In this document: piece after piece, positions 1 to 10,733 of the stretch
Position numbering within the stretch: the first letter of the stretch is position 1
Layout of the letters: every line of letters starts with the position of its first letter
Source of the DNA: Thalassia testudinum
Taxonomy: Eukaryota > Streptophyta > Magnoliopsida > Alismatales > Hydrocharitaceae
Reading direction: 5' to 3'
DNA: 64,000 bases
Assembly: GCA_037157565.1 (NCBI GenBank)
Contig: JAZHRO010000039.1
Span: 47,678,001 to 47,742,000, forward strand
Notes under the pieces: generated by a model
Databases searched by the model: none
What the model was told of the DNA's origin: nothing
What the model saw: the letters and a program-made list of their open reading frames with translations, nothing else
Position numbers and translations under genes: made by a program

Positions 1-357
1 GTGAGGTGACCTAGGAGTGCGTGCCTAGGTCGCTATGTGGCCGGAGTGATGGGTTAGGTCGGGGGGCAGTTGTGGTGGTGTAGGTGGCCTGTGGACGGCG
101 TTCAGTGGAGTGTGGCAGAGGTTGTGCGGTGGGTGGTGAGACGTGTGGGGTAGCGGAGTGATGGAGGCGTCTCGTCGGAGGGTGCTAGGATGGTGGAACT
201 GATGGTGGTAGTAGTGGCAGTCGAGTGATTGAAACCAAAAATTGTTGTGGGGGAAATAAAGAGGGGAGAAAACTGAAGAGCTTTTACCTAACTAAGCTGA
301 CGAAGGGGGGTAGGAGGTGGACGGCGCAATTCTGCCGTTGCCGGAGACGACGCCCTG
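1..357. other. GC-rich left flank of the Tekay-type element
   Basis: No coding region is supported here. The stretch is G-rich on the plus strand. It is continuous in composition with 10734-11260 once the 10.4-kb element between them is ignored, and the 5-bp duplication CCCTG at both junctions confirms that the two flanks were once joined. Read on the minus strand it is rich in short C/T-rich runs, like a plant 5' leader or LTR R-U5 region. It may therefore be part of an older LTR (see 10734-12245). Its identity is unknown. Confidence 0.5.
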
Positions 358-1722
358 TGTAACGACCCGATTCCCGAGTCCCTACGAGACACGAGAACCG
401 GACCGACTCGACTAATCCCAAGACCTGGTCGTCCAACGAGGAAGTAATCAAAAGAGCAGTAAAATAAACCACATTCAGCATGAATATAACTAACACTAAG
501 AAAATACAGCAGTAAGGAAAGAAACCACTACAGTATGTACCACCGAGACAGTAGAACAACATTCATAACATAATATGAACTGCTGGTAAAGAAAAGTACA
601 GCGGAAACAAGAACTACTCACTACAGTCGAACCAAAAAGAGGTACAAGAGAACAGTGGTAACTCTACTGGACCCTACTCGGCCCAGCATCCTCTGCAGCC
701 GCTGACCCTGGCTGCTCAACACCTGGTCCTGAAAGGTAACGAGCGTAACACGTCAACAAAACGCTGAGTAGAGTGGCAGCTAAACTAAAGAAACAGTAAA
801 GTGTACAGTGGCTGTTTTAATTTTCTTTCTTCCTTTATTTACGTTTTTCTATTGTTTCACAATTTATCTATTTCCTAGATCCTTCACTTGATCTCGAATG
901 TTCCTCGTGGGAACGATCTTGATTGCAGTCTTTTTCGAACAGTAGAAGTAGCACGTGGTGCTCTCCTGGCCGGGAGAGTCCCCCGTGGTGATCCTACTCT
1001 CAGTCAACCACCCCAAGGTCACTGACAGACGTAACGGTGACTACGGCATGCGCGGTAAACGCACGGGTAGCTAACCCGCACTGGCACGCGGTCAGTCGTT
1101 TCCGTTAACGGGTGTGCCCAAAGCACAGCACGGAACCAGTACAGGGCAGAGCCCTCTCAGTAACAGGGGTCCAACCCCTCCACAGTAACCAAACAGGGGC
1201 CTTGCCCCTCCACAGTCCGCGCACCCTCGCCTGACTACCCTGGTTTGCCCCAGTGGGCCTAACAAGTCGGTGTAGGAGGCTAGCAGAACCTCGGGGCCCG
1301 TGGGGTAGCTAGTACCTCCCTACACTAGTAGCTCTCCTCGGTACTATGTACACGAGGGCCAGCAAGTCGGTACAGAGTGGCCAGTCCTAACCCCGGGTCC
1401 CTGGGGCGGCTGACTCCTCTCTGCACTAAACAGGGGGACAGTCGCTCTCCTTGGTACTCCGTACTCAAGGGCCAGCTCACTTCCCCAATTCTATTCCATT
1501 CACTTTCCAGGAGTTCTACTCCTAATTCCCCGTAGGGTTCTAGCTCTTTTAACTCAGAACATCCAGGTTTCACTTTCCAGTTTCACGTTCTTACAATCCA
1601 TGTTCTCAATCACGTTTATTTATTCATAGCAGGCAGCTGTTGATTTAATTCACAGGCAGCTACTATTTCCTTTCTACATTTTCCAAGACTGCAGTGTTCA
1701 CATATTCCACTAGTTTTCCCAT

Positions 1723-1855
1723 CCTAGGATTCATATCATACCCTAGGATCTATCATACAATCTAGTTTTCCAGCCCTAGGATTTATGCAACACCCTAGGA
1801 TCTATCATTCAATCTCGTTTCTCATTCCTAGGATTCATGCAATGTCCTAGGTTCT
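1723..1855. repeat. CCTAGGAT subrepeats inside the 3' LTR
   Basis: The unit CCTAGGATTTATGCAACAC / CCTAGGATCTATCATNCAATCT recurs several times at roughly 25-60 bp spacing. The same block occurs in the other LTR at 9404-9540. These are internal LTR subrepeats of unknown role. Confidence 0.75.
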
Positions 1856-2145
1856 ATTTATGGTTCCATAATTTAACAGATTATGCTAATAAACTTAAAT
1901 GCCACTCTACCGGTTACAACAGGCGAATTGGGGGCGTGGTCGGGAATCCCGCGTGCCTCCGCAAACCCCGAGACTGCAACGGAACGGGGTCCTATCACAA
2001 GGATCAAACACAAGGAATTTCTCAAAACAGTATGCAGCTACTGTAGACAGGTAGATGATTTAATTCCTAAAAGAACGCAACTCGAAACGGGGAAAACGGA
2101 ACTCGAACGGGCCCTAAACGGGTCGAAAACGACGGAACAGTGCAA

Positions 2146-2990
2146 AATCAGACGTCTGGAACTTATTCCAGACATCTTAAAAGGTGGATCCGGGGTTACC
2201 TTGCTTTGCGTGGTCTCTCAGACGTCCAGAAGCTTGCGGGGGCATGTTGCCTAGTTCCCAGACGTCCGATGGTCACCCAGGACGTCTGGAAGTCGCTCCC
2301 GTCGTCTGGTGCTAGAACCAGACGTCTGATTCGCGTTGGATGGCAAATCACCGACCCTGCGCGTACCCATCTCTCTCTCTCAGTACGGTCAGTCGAAGAA
2401 ATGGAAGAAGACGGAAATAACTCACCTTTCAGACGTCTGGACAGTCTTCCAGACGTCGTGCCCATCGTCTGACTAGAATCCTAGACGTCTGATTCTGGAA
2501 AAGTTTCCAGAACCAGGGCGCCACTCGCCCTCCGCTCGCGACGCCCGGCCGTGCTGCGAGTGCTTCGCCTGCTGCTCGTGCTGCAGCAGGCCTCCCGCGT
2601 CGCTCCGTGCCCGCTGCGCCCCCGCCGGTCGGCTCCTGCTACCCTGGCAGGCTCGAGCCCTCACGGCCGACGCCTCCTCTCCCGCGCGGCACCTCCTCCC
2701 GCATCCACCGCGGCTGTCGCCGCCCCGCTCGCTCACGCTCGCACTCACACTCGCTAGAAGAAGAGGAAGGAGGAGCGGAGGTGATGAGAGTGAGGGAGAG
2801 GGCGTGGCTTTTTAAAGCCGCGCGGGGAGAGAGAGGGGCGCAGTCTGCGCCCGCAGGAGGAGAGGGAAAAGGAAGAGGCGGAGCAGGTTTGCGCGTGCAG
2901 ACGGCAGACGCAACGGTGCGTGCCGCAGAAAATGAATCCCAGACGTCTGGTACGACGTCTGGGCCATCTCCCAGACGTCTTAAAAGACGT
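2146..2990. promoter_or_regulatory. Array of palindromic CAGACGTCTG boxes in the 3' LTR
   Basis: About ten copies of CAGACGTCTGG or near variants are seen, at about 2152, 2223, 2259, 2280, 2321, 2431, 2451, 2484, 2940-2960 and 2972. GACGTC is the C-box, an ACGT-core site of plant bZIP factors (established knowledge). The density and dyad symmetry suggest a regulatory array or a structured repeat. Variants such as AGACATCT look like CpG decay. The function is inferred. Confidence 0.6.
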
Positions 2991-3094
2991 TTGAAAGCAC
3001 GGTTCGTAACAATATAACAAACTCAAAGGAAGTTTCGTCCCCGAAACTTGCGCTAACTAGGGTGCGGGAAAACGTCATAGTAACCATAATAAAC

Positions 3095-4673
3095 TCAAAG
3101 AGGACCGAAGTCGGTCCGAAAAGACGTACCCGCGAAAAGCTCTGGGTACCGCTCCCGCATTGCCGCATCAGGCTCCCAGGTAGCCTTCTTGTACCGCTGG
3201 TTGCTCCACAAAACCTTTACCAGGGGTACTTGCTTTCGTCTCAAACTGCGGACGGCTCGGTCTAGAATCTGCACTGGCCGCTCGGGGTAGGTCAGGTCGT
3301 TGCCCACCTCGACGCTCTCGTGACTCAGTACGTGACTGGGATCGGCTACGTACTTCCTGAGGTTGGACACGTGGAACACGTCGTGCACACTAGAAAGCTG
3401 CGGGGGGAGGGTAAGCCTGTAAGCAACGGGTCCAACCCGCTCCAGGACCTCAAAGGGCCCCACAACCTCGACGCGAGCTTCCCTCTCACCCCAAACCGCT
3501 GTAGGCCCTTCATGGGCGAAACACGAAGAAAGACGTGATCCCCAACCTCGAACTGCACCTCTCTGCGTCTTCGATTCGCGTAGCTCTTCTGTCTGCTCCT
3601 GACAGTGCGGAGTTGCTTGTGGATCTACTCGACCACCTCCTGACTCTGCCGGATCAACCTGGGGCCAACCTCCCACTTGGTCCCCACCTCAACCCAACTC
3701 AAGGGTGCCGTACACCTTCGTCCGTACAGAGCCTCGTAGGGAGCCATGCCGATACTCGAGTGATAGCTGTTGTTGTATGCAAACTCTGCCAGGGGCAGGT
3801 GCTCCTCCCAAGAACCCCTTCAGTCCAGTACACAGGCACGCAAAAGGTCCTCAAGTGTCTGTATCGTGCCCTCAGACTGTCCGTCCGTCTGGGGGTGGTA
3901 AGACGTACTAAACCTCAACCACGTCCCCAAGGCCTGCTGAAACTCAGCCCAAAACTGGGACGTAAAGCGGGTATCCTGGTCGGATACGATCTCCCGCGGA
4001 ACTCCGTGTAGTTGTACCACATCACGGATATACCTCTCTGCCAACTGTGCTGGTCCCAAAGTGACTCGGATCGGCAGGAATCATGCCGTCTTCGTCATTC
4101 TATCCACAATTACCCAGACAGCGTCGTGTCCTCGCTGGGTAACAGGTAAGCCCACCACCAAGTCCATGGTGATGCTCTCCCACTTCCACTCTGGCACTGG
4201 AAGCGGCTGTAGCGGCCCTGCAGGCCTCTGATGCTCGGCTTTCACCTGCTGGCACACTAAGCACTGCTGCACGAATTCACCCACATCCCGCTTCATCCCC
4301 CTCCACCAAAACTCGCGTCTCAAGTTGTGGTACATCTTCGTGTTTCCGGGATGTATGGTGAACCTGGAACCGTGTGCCTCAGTCAGAAGCTCTCTCAACA
4401 GCTCCTCGTCTCTGGGAACGCACAACCGTCCCCTCAGGCGCAGCACCTGGTCTGTGAAAGAGAAGTCCCCCGGGTCTCCCGACAGTACTCTGTCGCGCAA
4501 GGAATGCAAGTACGGATCGACCATCTGTCCTGTGATGGTGCGGTCTATCAGCTCTGGCCTGGTCTGTCGTGTCACCGTCACTGCCCCACAGTGCCCCCGT
4601 AACTCCAGGGGTCTCCAACTGCCCACCTCCTCCAAAAAGCTCCAACTCTGTAACTGTAAACTGGCCAAGTGTG
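3095..4673 (-). pseudogene. Tekay-type integrase and chromodomain-like C terminus (decayed)
   Basis: This part inserts the DNA copy into the genome. The start holds an HHCC zinc-binding N-terminal domain followed by the beginning of the catalytic core (WESITMDLV...). The core continues after an in-frame TGA at 4081-4083, with VSDQDTRFTSQFW and STSYHPQTDGQSE visible. Further stops lie at 3820-3822 (TGA) and 3625-3627 (TAG). A frameshift around 3455-3485 moves the end into another frame. That frame reads GPFEVLERVGPVAYRL, then VHDVFHVSNLRKY, then a chromodomain-like segment (VPLVKVLW...ATWEPDAAMRERYPELF), which in this lineage is linked to chromatin targeting. The frame ends near 3095. It cannot make a whole integrase. 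Confidence 0.88.
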
Positions 4674-6234
4674 CGGGCGCCTTATGGCTCAAGGCGTCAG
4701 CCACCACATTGGCCTTTCCCGGGTGGTAGGAGATGCTGCAATCGTAGTCCTTCAGGAGCTCCAACCAACGCCTCTGTCTCATGTTGAGCTCCTTCTGATC
4801 AAAAAGGTATCTGAGGCTCTTGTGATCTGTGAAAATTTCGAAGGTCTCACCGTACAAGTAGTGCCTCCAAGTCTTCAGCGCGAAGACAACAGCTACCAAC
4901 TCTAGGTCGTGGGTAGGGTAGGTATGCTCATGGGGCTTCAGTTGCCGCGAAGCGTAAGCGACAATGTGACCCCTCTGCATGAGCACACCTCCTAACCCCT
5001 GTAAGGAGGCGTCCGTGTACACAACGAACCTGCCACTACTGTCAGGGATGGTGAGCACGGGAGCTGAGGTCAACCTCTCCTTCAGTTCCAGAAAACACGC
5101 CTCACAGGCGTCTGCCCAAGCGAAGGGCACATCCTTCCGGGTCAACTGTGTCATAGGACGCGCAATCTGTGAAAAACCTCTGATGAATCGTCTGTAGTAG
5201 CCTGCCAGTCCCAGGAAACTGCGAATCTCAGTGACTAAACGCGGTCTCTCCCACCTGAGTACTGCCTCGACCTTGGCTGGGTCCACCGCCAAGCCGTCTC
5301 CAGAGATCACATGACCTAAGAAGGTCACCTCCCTCAACCAGAACTCGCACTTGCCATATTTGGCGTACAGCCTACGTCGTCTCAGAGTGTCCAGAACCAT
5401 CCGCAAGTGCTGTCCGTGCTGCGTCTGATCTCGAGAATAGATGAGTACATCATCTATGAAAACCACCACGAACTGGTCCAAGTAAGGTCTAAACACCCGG
5501 TTCATCAGATCCATGAAAGCAGCGGGGGCATTGGTCAGCCCAAACGGCATGACCAAAAACTCGTAGTGTCCGTACCGGGAGCGGAAAGCTGTCTTGGAGA
5601 CGTCGGTCTCCCTGATCCTCAACTGGTGGTATCCTGACCTCAAGTCGATCTTGGAGAACACTGTGGCACCCCGCAATTGGTCAAATAAGTCGTCGATCCT
5701 CGACAGCCAATATCTGTTCTTGATGGTGACCCTATTCAACTGTCGGTAGTCCACACAAAGGCGTAAGGTCCCATCCTTCTTCTTCACAAACAGTACCGGG
5801 GCTCCCCAGGGAGACGCACTGGGCCTCACGAAACCTTTCTCCAAAAGGTCCTACAACTGAGACTTGAGCTCTCGTAGCTCAAGCGGTGCCATCCTGTATG
5901 GCGCGGTGGAGATGGGGCTGGTCCCTAGTACTAGTGAGATCTCAAACTCGATCTCACGCTCGGGCGGTAGTCCTGGTAACTCGTCTGGAAACACGTCAGG
6001 GTACTCTCTGACCACCGGGATGCTCTGGAAGGCTGCCACAGGGCTGGGCTCTGCTACTACACAATCTAGGAAACCCTCACACCCCTGGCTCAAAAGTCTT
6101 GCCGCCCGAAGTGCCGAAATGCACCTGAAACCTCCGTCCACTGGCTGTCCGTGAAACTCGAAAGAAGGCAACTCCGGAATGGAGAAGACGATCTTCCTCT
6201 CAAAACAGTCCACTAAGGCGTGGTAAGCAGACAA
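4674..6234 (-). pseudogene. Tekay-type reverse transcriptase and RNase H (one internal stop)
   Basis: This is the replication core of the element. The segment 6234-5854 holds the linker after protease (EYPDVFPDELPGLPPERE). A TAG at 5851-5853 interrupts the frame just before [14 protein letters not shown]. Counting from the methionine at 5844, the polymerase has [11 protein letters not shown] (residues 28-38), the [12 protein letters not shown] block (97-108) and the catalytic FIDD box (129-132). RNase H follows with YTDAS (276-280), an acidic residue in [10 protein letters not shown] (311-320), [10 protein letters not shown] (338-347) and VADALS (381-386). Apart from the stop, the domain looks undamaged. 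It is in the same frame as gag, protease and most of integrase. Confidence 0.92.
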
Positions 6235-6711
6235 TCAATCCATCCCTAGAATCACTCCAAAGTCCTCCATCTGTATCATAATCAGGTCAGCTGGCAGGCT
6301 ATGTCCCCCGATGCTGACCTCGCAATCCGTGTACACCTCCTCAGCTACAAACAGCTGGCCACTCGGACCTCTGATTACGAACAGATTCTCTAACAGTGTA
6401 TAATCCTGGTCCAAACTAACTGCGAAACTGGCTGCGACAAACGAGTGCGTAGCGTCGGAATCAAAAAGCGTGTAAACGAGTCTGCCGGAAATTGAAACCA
6501 TACCTGCTACCACCGATCCCGAAGCTCTGGCGTCCCTGTGTGTTAGGGCGTTGATACGCCCCTCAGCTCTAGGTGCGGACGAAGCAGCCACACTCTGCAT
6601 CGGACGGGTAGGTGCTGGCCGATACCCTCCTCGTGACTGCTGTCCTCCTCCTCGCGCCTGGGAACCGTGGCCTTCTGCGCGCCCTCTAGTGCTCTGCGCG
6701 GGAAGTATCAG
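6235..6711 (-). pseudogene. Tekay-type aspartic protease, active-site motif altered
   Basis: This is the retropepsin that would cleave the polyprotein. The core is seen around GRLVYTLFDSDATHSFVAASFA and ends with VILGMD just before a TGA at 6235-6237. Related elements have D-S/T-G in the active site. Here the third residue is Asp (DSD), so the flap-supporting Gly next to the catalytic Asp is lost. Upstream the frame continues through a Gly/Arg/Gln-rich linker from 6711. Loss of protease activity is an inference from this residue. Confidence 0.85.
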
Positions 6712-7857
6712 CTAACCTCCTGCCCTAGACGAGCAGTCCCTCCTGATGTGGCCCGGCTGGCCACACTGGTAACAGAGGGGAACCCGACTCCCGCCCTCAG
6801 TGGGTCCCTGCTGTCGGCTGGGCGGGGGTCCGGTGTTGGCGACTGGCCCCTGTCGAGGGCCCCCAAAGCCCACTGATGGCCCTGTAAAACGTGACGGCTC
6901 TCCTGCGGACGCCACGTGTCTCCTCTCTCGCCGGCCCTGTGAAAAGTCTGGCTGAAAGGGCCTTTTCCGCCCGCCGTCAGCGTCTCGCGCGGACGGGTTG
7001 GTCTCCTCATAAGTCATAGCTGCCTCTACCACCCTCGAAAACGTAGGCAGCTTCAGGGGTTTGACATACCCCCTGATCGCAGGCCGGTGCCCCTCGGTGA
7101 ACCTCCAAAGGCGCTCCTCCTCTGTGGCTACTGCTGTCGCTGCAAAGCGGGATAGCTCCAAGAAACGCATGCGGTACGCGCTCACAGTCATCGTTCCTTG
7201 GCAGAGAGTGTGGAACTCCCGCCTCCTCTAGTCCTACCACGTTTGGGGAAAGTACTGCTCGCAAAAGAGGGTGACGAACTGGTCCCAGGTCGGCTCGTCC
7301 CTCTCCTGTCCCCGGACCGCCCTCCACCACCTGTGTGCCGCACTCTCCAGCTGGTACGTGGCAAAGGCCACGCGGCACTCCACCGGGGGGCGAAGGGTGT
7401 CGAAGATCTTCTCCAGCTGCTCAAGCCAATCCTCTGCCTCGGTCGAGTCCTCATCCCCCTTGAAGGAGGGGGGCTTCAGCTTCCGGAATTGCCCGAAGAG
7501 CTCGGAGTGGCGCTGCAGTGGGGATGCTGGTGCACCTCCAGGCAACGGTGCCTCGTGCACAGAAGTATCGGAGGAAGGTGGGGGCTGCGGCGGCCCATCC
7601 CCTCCCCCGTGTCCAGCGCCGCATCCGTCGAGTGGTCCCACAGAGGACTCCCCCTCCGCAGCCCCAGGGTGAGGCGCTCGGGGCGGTGGGTGGAGCTCCT
7701 CTGGTACAATGTCTCGTATCAGCCGGGCGAGGTCCTGGGCATGGACGCCTGGGAGTAGTGGCTGGTCCACTGGGACGTCAGCAACGGCACGCCCACCTCG
7801 CCGACCTCGTCCTTTGTCGCGCCCGCGGCCAGCCTCACCAGTCTCGCGACGAGGCAT
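6712..7857 (-). pseudogene. Tekay-type gag (nucleocapsid) with three stop codons
   Basis: Structural protein of the particle. I choose the ATG at 7857 (MPRRETGEAGRG...) rather than one 13 codons upstream, because the basic MPRR start is usual in this group. The retrotransposon gag domain reads PPSFKGDEDSTEAEDWLEQLEKIF and RWWRAVRGQERDEPTWDQF. Two TAG stops follow at 7234-7236 and 7228-7230. The frame then resumes with MTVSAYRMRFLELSRFA and ends in a CCHC zinc knuckle, CYQCGQPGHIRRDC. A third TAG at 6712-6714 separates it from the protease region. All parts stay in one frame. Confidence 0.9.
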
Positions 7858-8024
7858 CTCCTGTAAGGAGATGCGAAACAAAACGGAACACGTCACTACG
7901 GAACGATACCGAACGGAAACGTCTAAGAACTCATGTCAAAAGATATGTTGTGGTGGCTACTCTAGTTATAGACATGTGAATTGGTTATTTTTCAGTCAGT
8001 TGATTCACTTCTCGGGACGACCTT

Positions 8025-8036
8025 GCTCTGATACCA
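8025..8036 (-). other. Primer-binding site (initiator tRNA-Met type)
   Basis: On the minus strand this reads TGGTATCAGAGC, the usual plant LTR-element site complementary to the 3' end of initiator methionine tRNA. Three bases separate it from the LTR edge at 8040. It fixes the element's orientation as minus and marks 8040-10728 as the 5' LTR. Confidence 0.93.
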
Positions 8037-8039
8037 TCT

Positions 8040-10728
8040 TGTAACGACTCGATTCCCGAGTCCCTACGAGACACGAGAACCGGACCGACTCGACTAATCC
8101 CAAGACCTGGTCGTCCAACGAGGAAGTAACCAAAAGAGCAGTAAAATAAACCACATTCAGCATAAATATAACTAACAGTAAGAAAATACAGCAGTAAGGA
8201 AAGAAACCACTACAGTATGTACCACCAAAACAGTAGAACAACATTCATAACATAATATGAACTGCAGGTAAAGAAAAGTATAGCGGAAACAAGAACTACT
8301 CACTACAGTCGAACCAAAAAGAGATACAAGAGAATAGTGGTAACTCTACTGGACCCTACTCGGCCCAGCGTCCTCTGCATCCGCTGACCCTGGCTGCTCA
8401 ACACCTGGTCCTGAAAGGTAACGAGCGTAACACGTCAGCAAAACGCTGAGTAGAGTGGCAGCTAAACTAAAGAAACAGTAAAGTGTACAGTGGCTGTTTT
8501 AATTTTTTTTCTTCCTTTATTTACGTCTTTCTATTATTTCATAATTTATCTATTTCTCAGATCCTTCACTTGATCTCGAATGTTCCTCGTGGGAACGATC
8601 TTGATTGCAGTCTTTTCCGAACAGTAGAAGTAGCACGTGGTGCTCTCCTGGCCGGGAGAGTCCCCCGTGGTGATCCTACTCTCAGTCAACCACCCCAAGG
8701 TCACTGACAGACGTAACGGTGACTACGGCATGCGCAGTAAACGCTCGGGTACCTAACCCGCACTGGCACGCGGTCAGTTGTTTCCGTTAACGGGTGCGCC
8801 CAAAGTACAGCACGGAACCAGTACAGGGCAGAGCCCTCTCAGTAACAGGGGTCCAACCCCTCCACAGTAACCAAACAGGGGCCTTGCCCCTCCACAGTCC
8901 GCGTACCCTCGCCTGACTACCCTGGTTTTCCCTAGTGGGCCTAACAAGTCGGTGTAGGAGGCTAGCAGAACCTCGGGGCCCGTGGGGTAGCTAGTACCAC
9001 CCTACACTAGTAGCTCTCCTCGGTACTACGTACACGAGGGCCAGCAAGTGGGTACAGAGTGGCCAGTCCTAACCCCGGGTCCCTGGGGCGGCTGACTCCG
9101 CTCTGCACTAAACAGGGGGACAGTCGCTCTCCTTGGTACTCCGTACTCAAGGGCCAGCTCACTTCCCCAATTCTATTCCATTCACTTTCCAGGAGTTCTA
9201 CTCCTAATTCCCCGTAGGGTTCCAGCTCTTTTAACTCAGCACATCCAGGTTTCACTTTCCAGTTTCACGTTCTTACAATCCATGTTCTCAATCACGTTTA
9301 TTTATTCATAGCAGGCAGCTATTAATTCAATTCACAGGCAGCTATTATTTCCTTTCCACATTTTCCAAGACTGCAGTGTTCACATATTCCACTAGTTTTC
9401 CCATCCTAAGATTCATGTCATACCCTAGGATCTATCATACAATCTAGTTTTCCAGCCCTAGGATTTATGCAACACCCTAGGATCTATCATTCAATCTCGT
9501 TTCTCATTCCTAGAATTCATGCAATGTCCTAGGTTCTATTTATGGTTCCATAATTTAACAGATTATGCTAATAAACTTAAATGCCACTCTACCGGTTACA
9601 ACAGGCGAATTGGGGGCGTGGTCGGGAATCCCGCGTGCCTCCGCAACCCCCAAGACTGCAACGGAACGGGATCCTATCACAAGGATCAAACACAAGGAAT
9701 TTCTCAAAACAGTATGTAGCTACTGTAGACAGGTAGATGATTTAATTCCGAAAAAGAACGCAACTCGAAACGTGGAAAATGGAACCCGAACGGACCCTAA
9801 TCGGGTCAAAAACGACGGAACAGTGCAAAATCAGACGTCTGGAACTTATTCCAGACATCTTAAAAGGTGGATCAGGGGTTACCTTGCTCTGTGTGGCCTC
9901 TCAGACATCCAGAAGCCTGCGGGGGTGTCTGGCCTAGTTCCCAGACGTCCGATGGTCACCCAGCACGTCTGGAAGTCACTCCCGTTGTCTGGTGCTACAG
10001 CCAGACGTCTTATTCGCGTTGGATGGCGAATGACCGAACCTGCGCGTACCCATCTCTCTCTCTCTCAGTACGGTCAGTCGAAGAAAAGGAAGAAGACGGA
10101 AATAACTCACCTTTCAGACGTCTGGACAGTCTTCCAGACGTCGTGCCCGTCGTCTGGCTAGAATCCTAGACGTCTGATTCTGGAAAAGTTTCCAGAACCA
10201 GGGCGCCAATCGCCCTCCGCTCGCAACGCCCGGCCGTGCTGCGAGTGCTCTGCCTGCTACTCGAGCTGCAGCAGGCCTCCCGCGTCACTCTGCGCCCGCT
10301 GCGCCCCCGCCGACCGGCTCCCGCTGCCCCGGCAGGCTCGAGCCCTCACGGCCGACGCCTCCTCCCCCGCGCAGCACCTCCTCCCGCACCCGCCGCGGTT
10401 GTCGCCGCCCCGCTCGCTCGCGCTCGCACTCGCACTCGCTAGAAGAAGAGGAAGGAGGAGCGGAGGTGATGAGAGTGAGGGAGAGGGCGTGGCTTTTTAA
10501 AGCCGCGCGGGGAAAGTGAGCGAGAGAGAGAGGGGCGCAGTCTGCGCCCGCAGGAGGAGAGGGAAAAAGAAGAGGCGGAACAAGTCTGCGCGCGCAGATG
10601 GTAGACGCAACGGTGCGTGCCGCAGAAAATGAATCCCAGACGTCTGGAAGTGATACCAGACGTCTGGTACGACGTCTGGGCCACCTCCCAGACGTCTTAA
10701 AAGACGTTTGAAAGCACGGTTCGTAACA
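8040..10728 (-). repeat. 5' LTR of the Tekay-type element
   Basis: This 2,689-bp partner of the LTR at 358-3011 has the same order of subrepeats (9404-9540), GACGTC arrays (about 9833-10170 and 10635-10700) and GC-rich C/T stretch. It differs only by scattered substitutions and small indels, so the insertion is moderately young. It ends CGTAACA at 10728, directly before the CCCTG duplication. Confidence 0.93.
9833..10698. promoter_or_regulatory. Array of CAGACGTCTG boxes in the 5' LTR
   Basis: Same array as in the other LTR. Intact boxes include those near 9833, 10113, 10135, 10168 and 10637-10690. Decayed forms such as CAGACATC (about 9850 and 9902) sit where the other LTR partly keeps CG, which suggests transition at CpG after insertion. 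The role is inferred. Confidence 0.55.
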
Positions 10729-10733
10729 CCCTG

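Larger units (their letters stand above)
358..3011 (-). repeat. 3' LTR of the Tekay-type element
   Basis: This 2,654-bp LTR begins TGTAACGAC and ends CGTAACA on the plus strand, and it matches 8040-10728 along its whole length. From the U3 side (high coordinates) it holds palindromic GACGTC boxes, a C/T-rich GC-rich stretch, a second GACGTC array (about 2150-2490), tandem CCTAGGAT subrepeats (1723-1855) and an AT-rich end. A TTTAAAA-type box on the minus strand near 2810 is a possible promoter. Short reading frames inside it are not supported as genes. Confidence 0.93.
358..10728 (-). mobile_element. Ty3/gypsy chromovirus, Tekay/Del-like, complete but decayed
   Basis: A complete LTR retrotransposon on the minus strand. 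Two long LTRs (358-3011 and 8040-10728) both run TG...CA and are flanked by the 5-bp target duplication CCCTG (353-357 and 10729-10733). The internal region reads gag, protease, reverse transcriptase, RNase H, integrase and a C-terminal chromodomain-like segment. That order, the chromodomain and LTRs near 2.7 kb fit the Tekay/Del branch of plant chromoviruses. The primer-binding site is conserved at 8025-8036. The purine tract expected beside the left LTR is not recognisable. Gag-pol carries eight in-frame stops and one frameshift, so the copy should not be autonomous. The clade name rests on remembered family features, not a search. Confidence 0.92.

Noticed and set aside
521..535. CACTAC word as a possible 5' end of the CACTA element
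   Set aside because: It lies inside the Tekay LTR, is repeated in the other LTR and is not followed by the expected A-run or subterminal repeats.
284..562. Small reading frames at the LTR edge (also near 8005-8244)
   Set aside because: They occur in both LTRs of the Tekay-type element, have no conserved domain and follow from shared repeat sequence.
2551..3026. GC-rich open frames in both LTRs
   Set aside because: High GC and lack of stops in C/T-rich leader sequence explain them. The reading frames differ between the two LTR copies.
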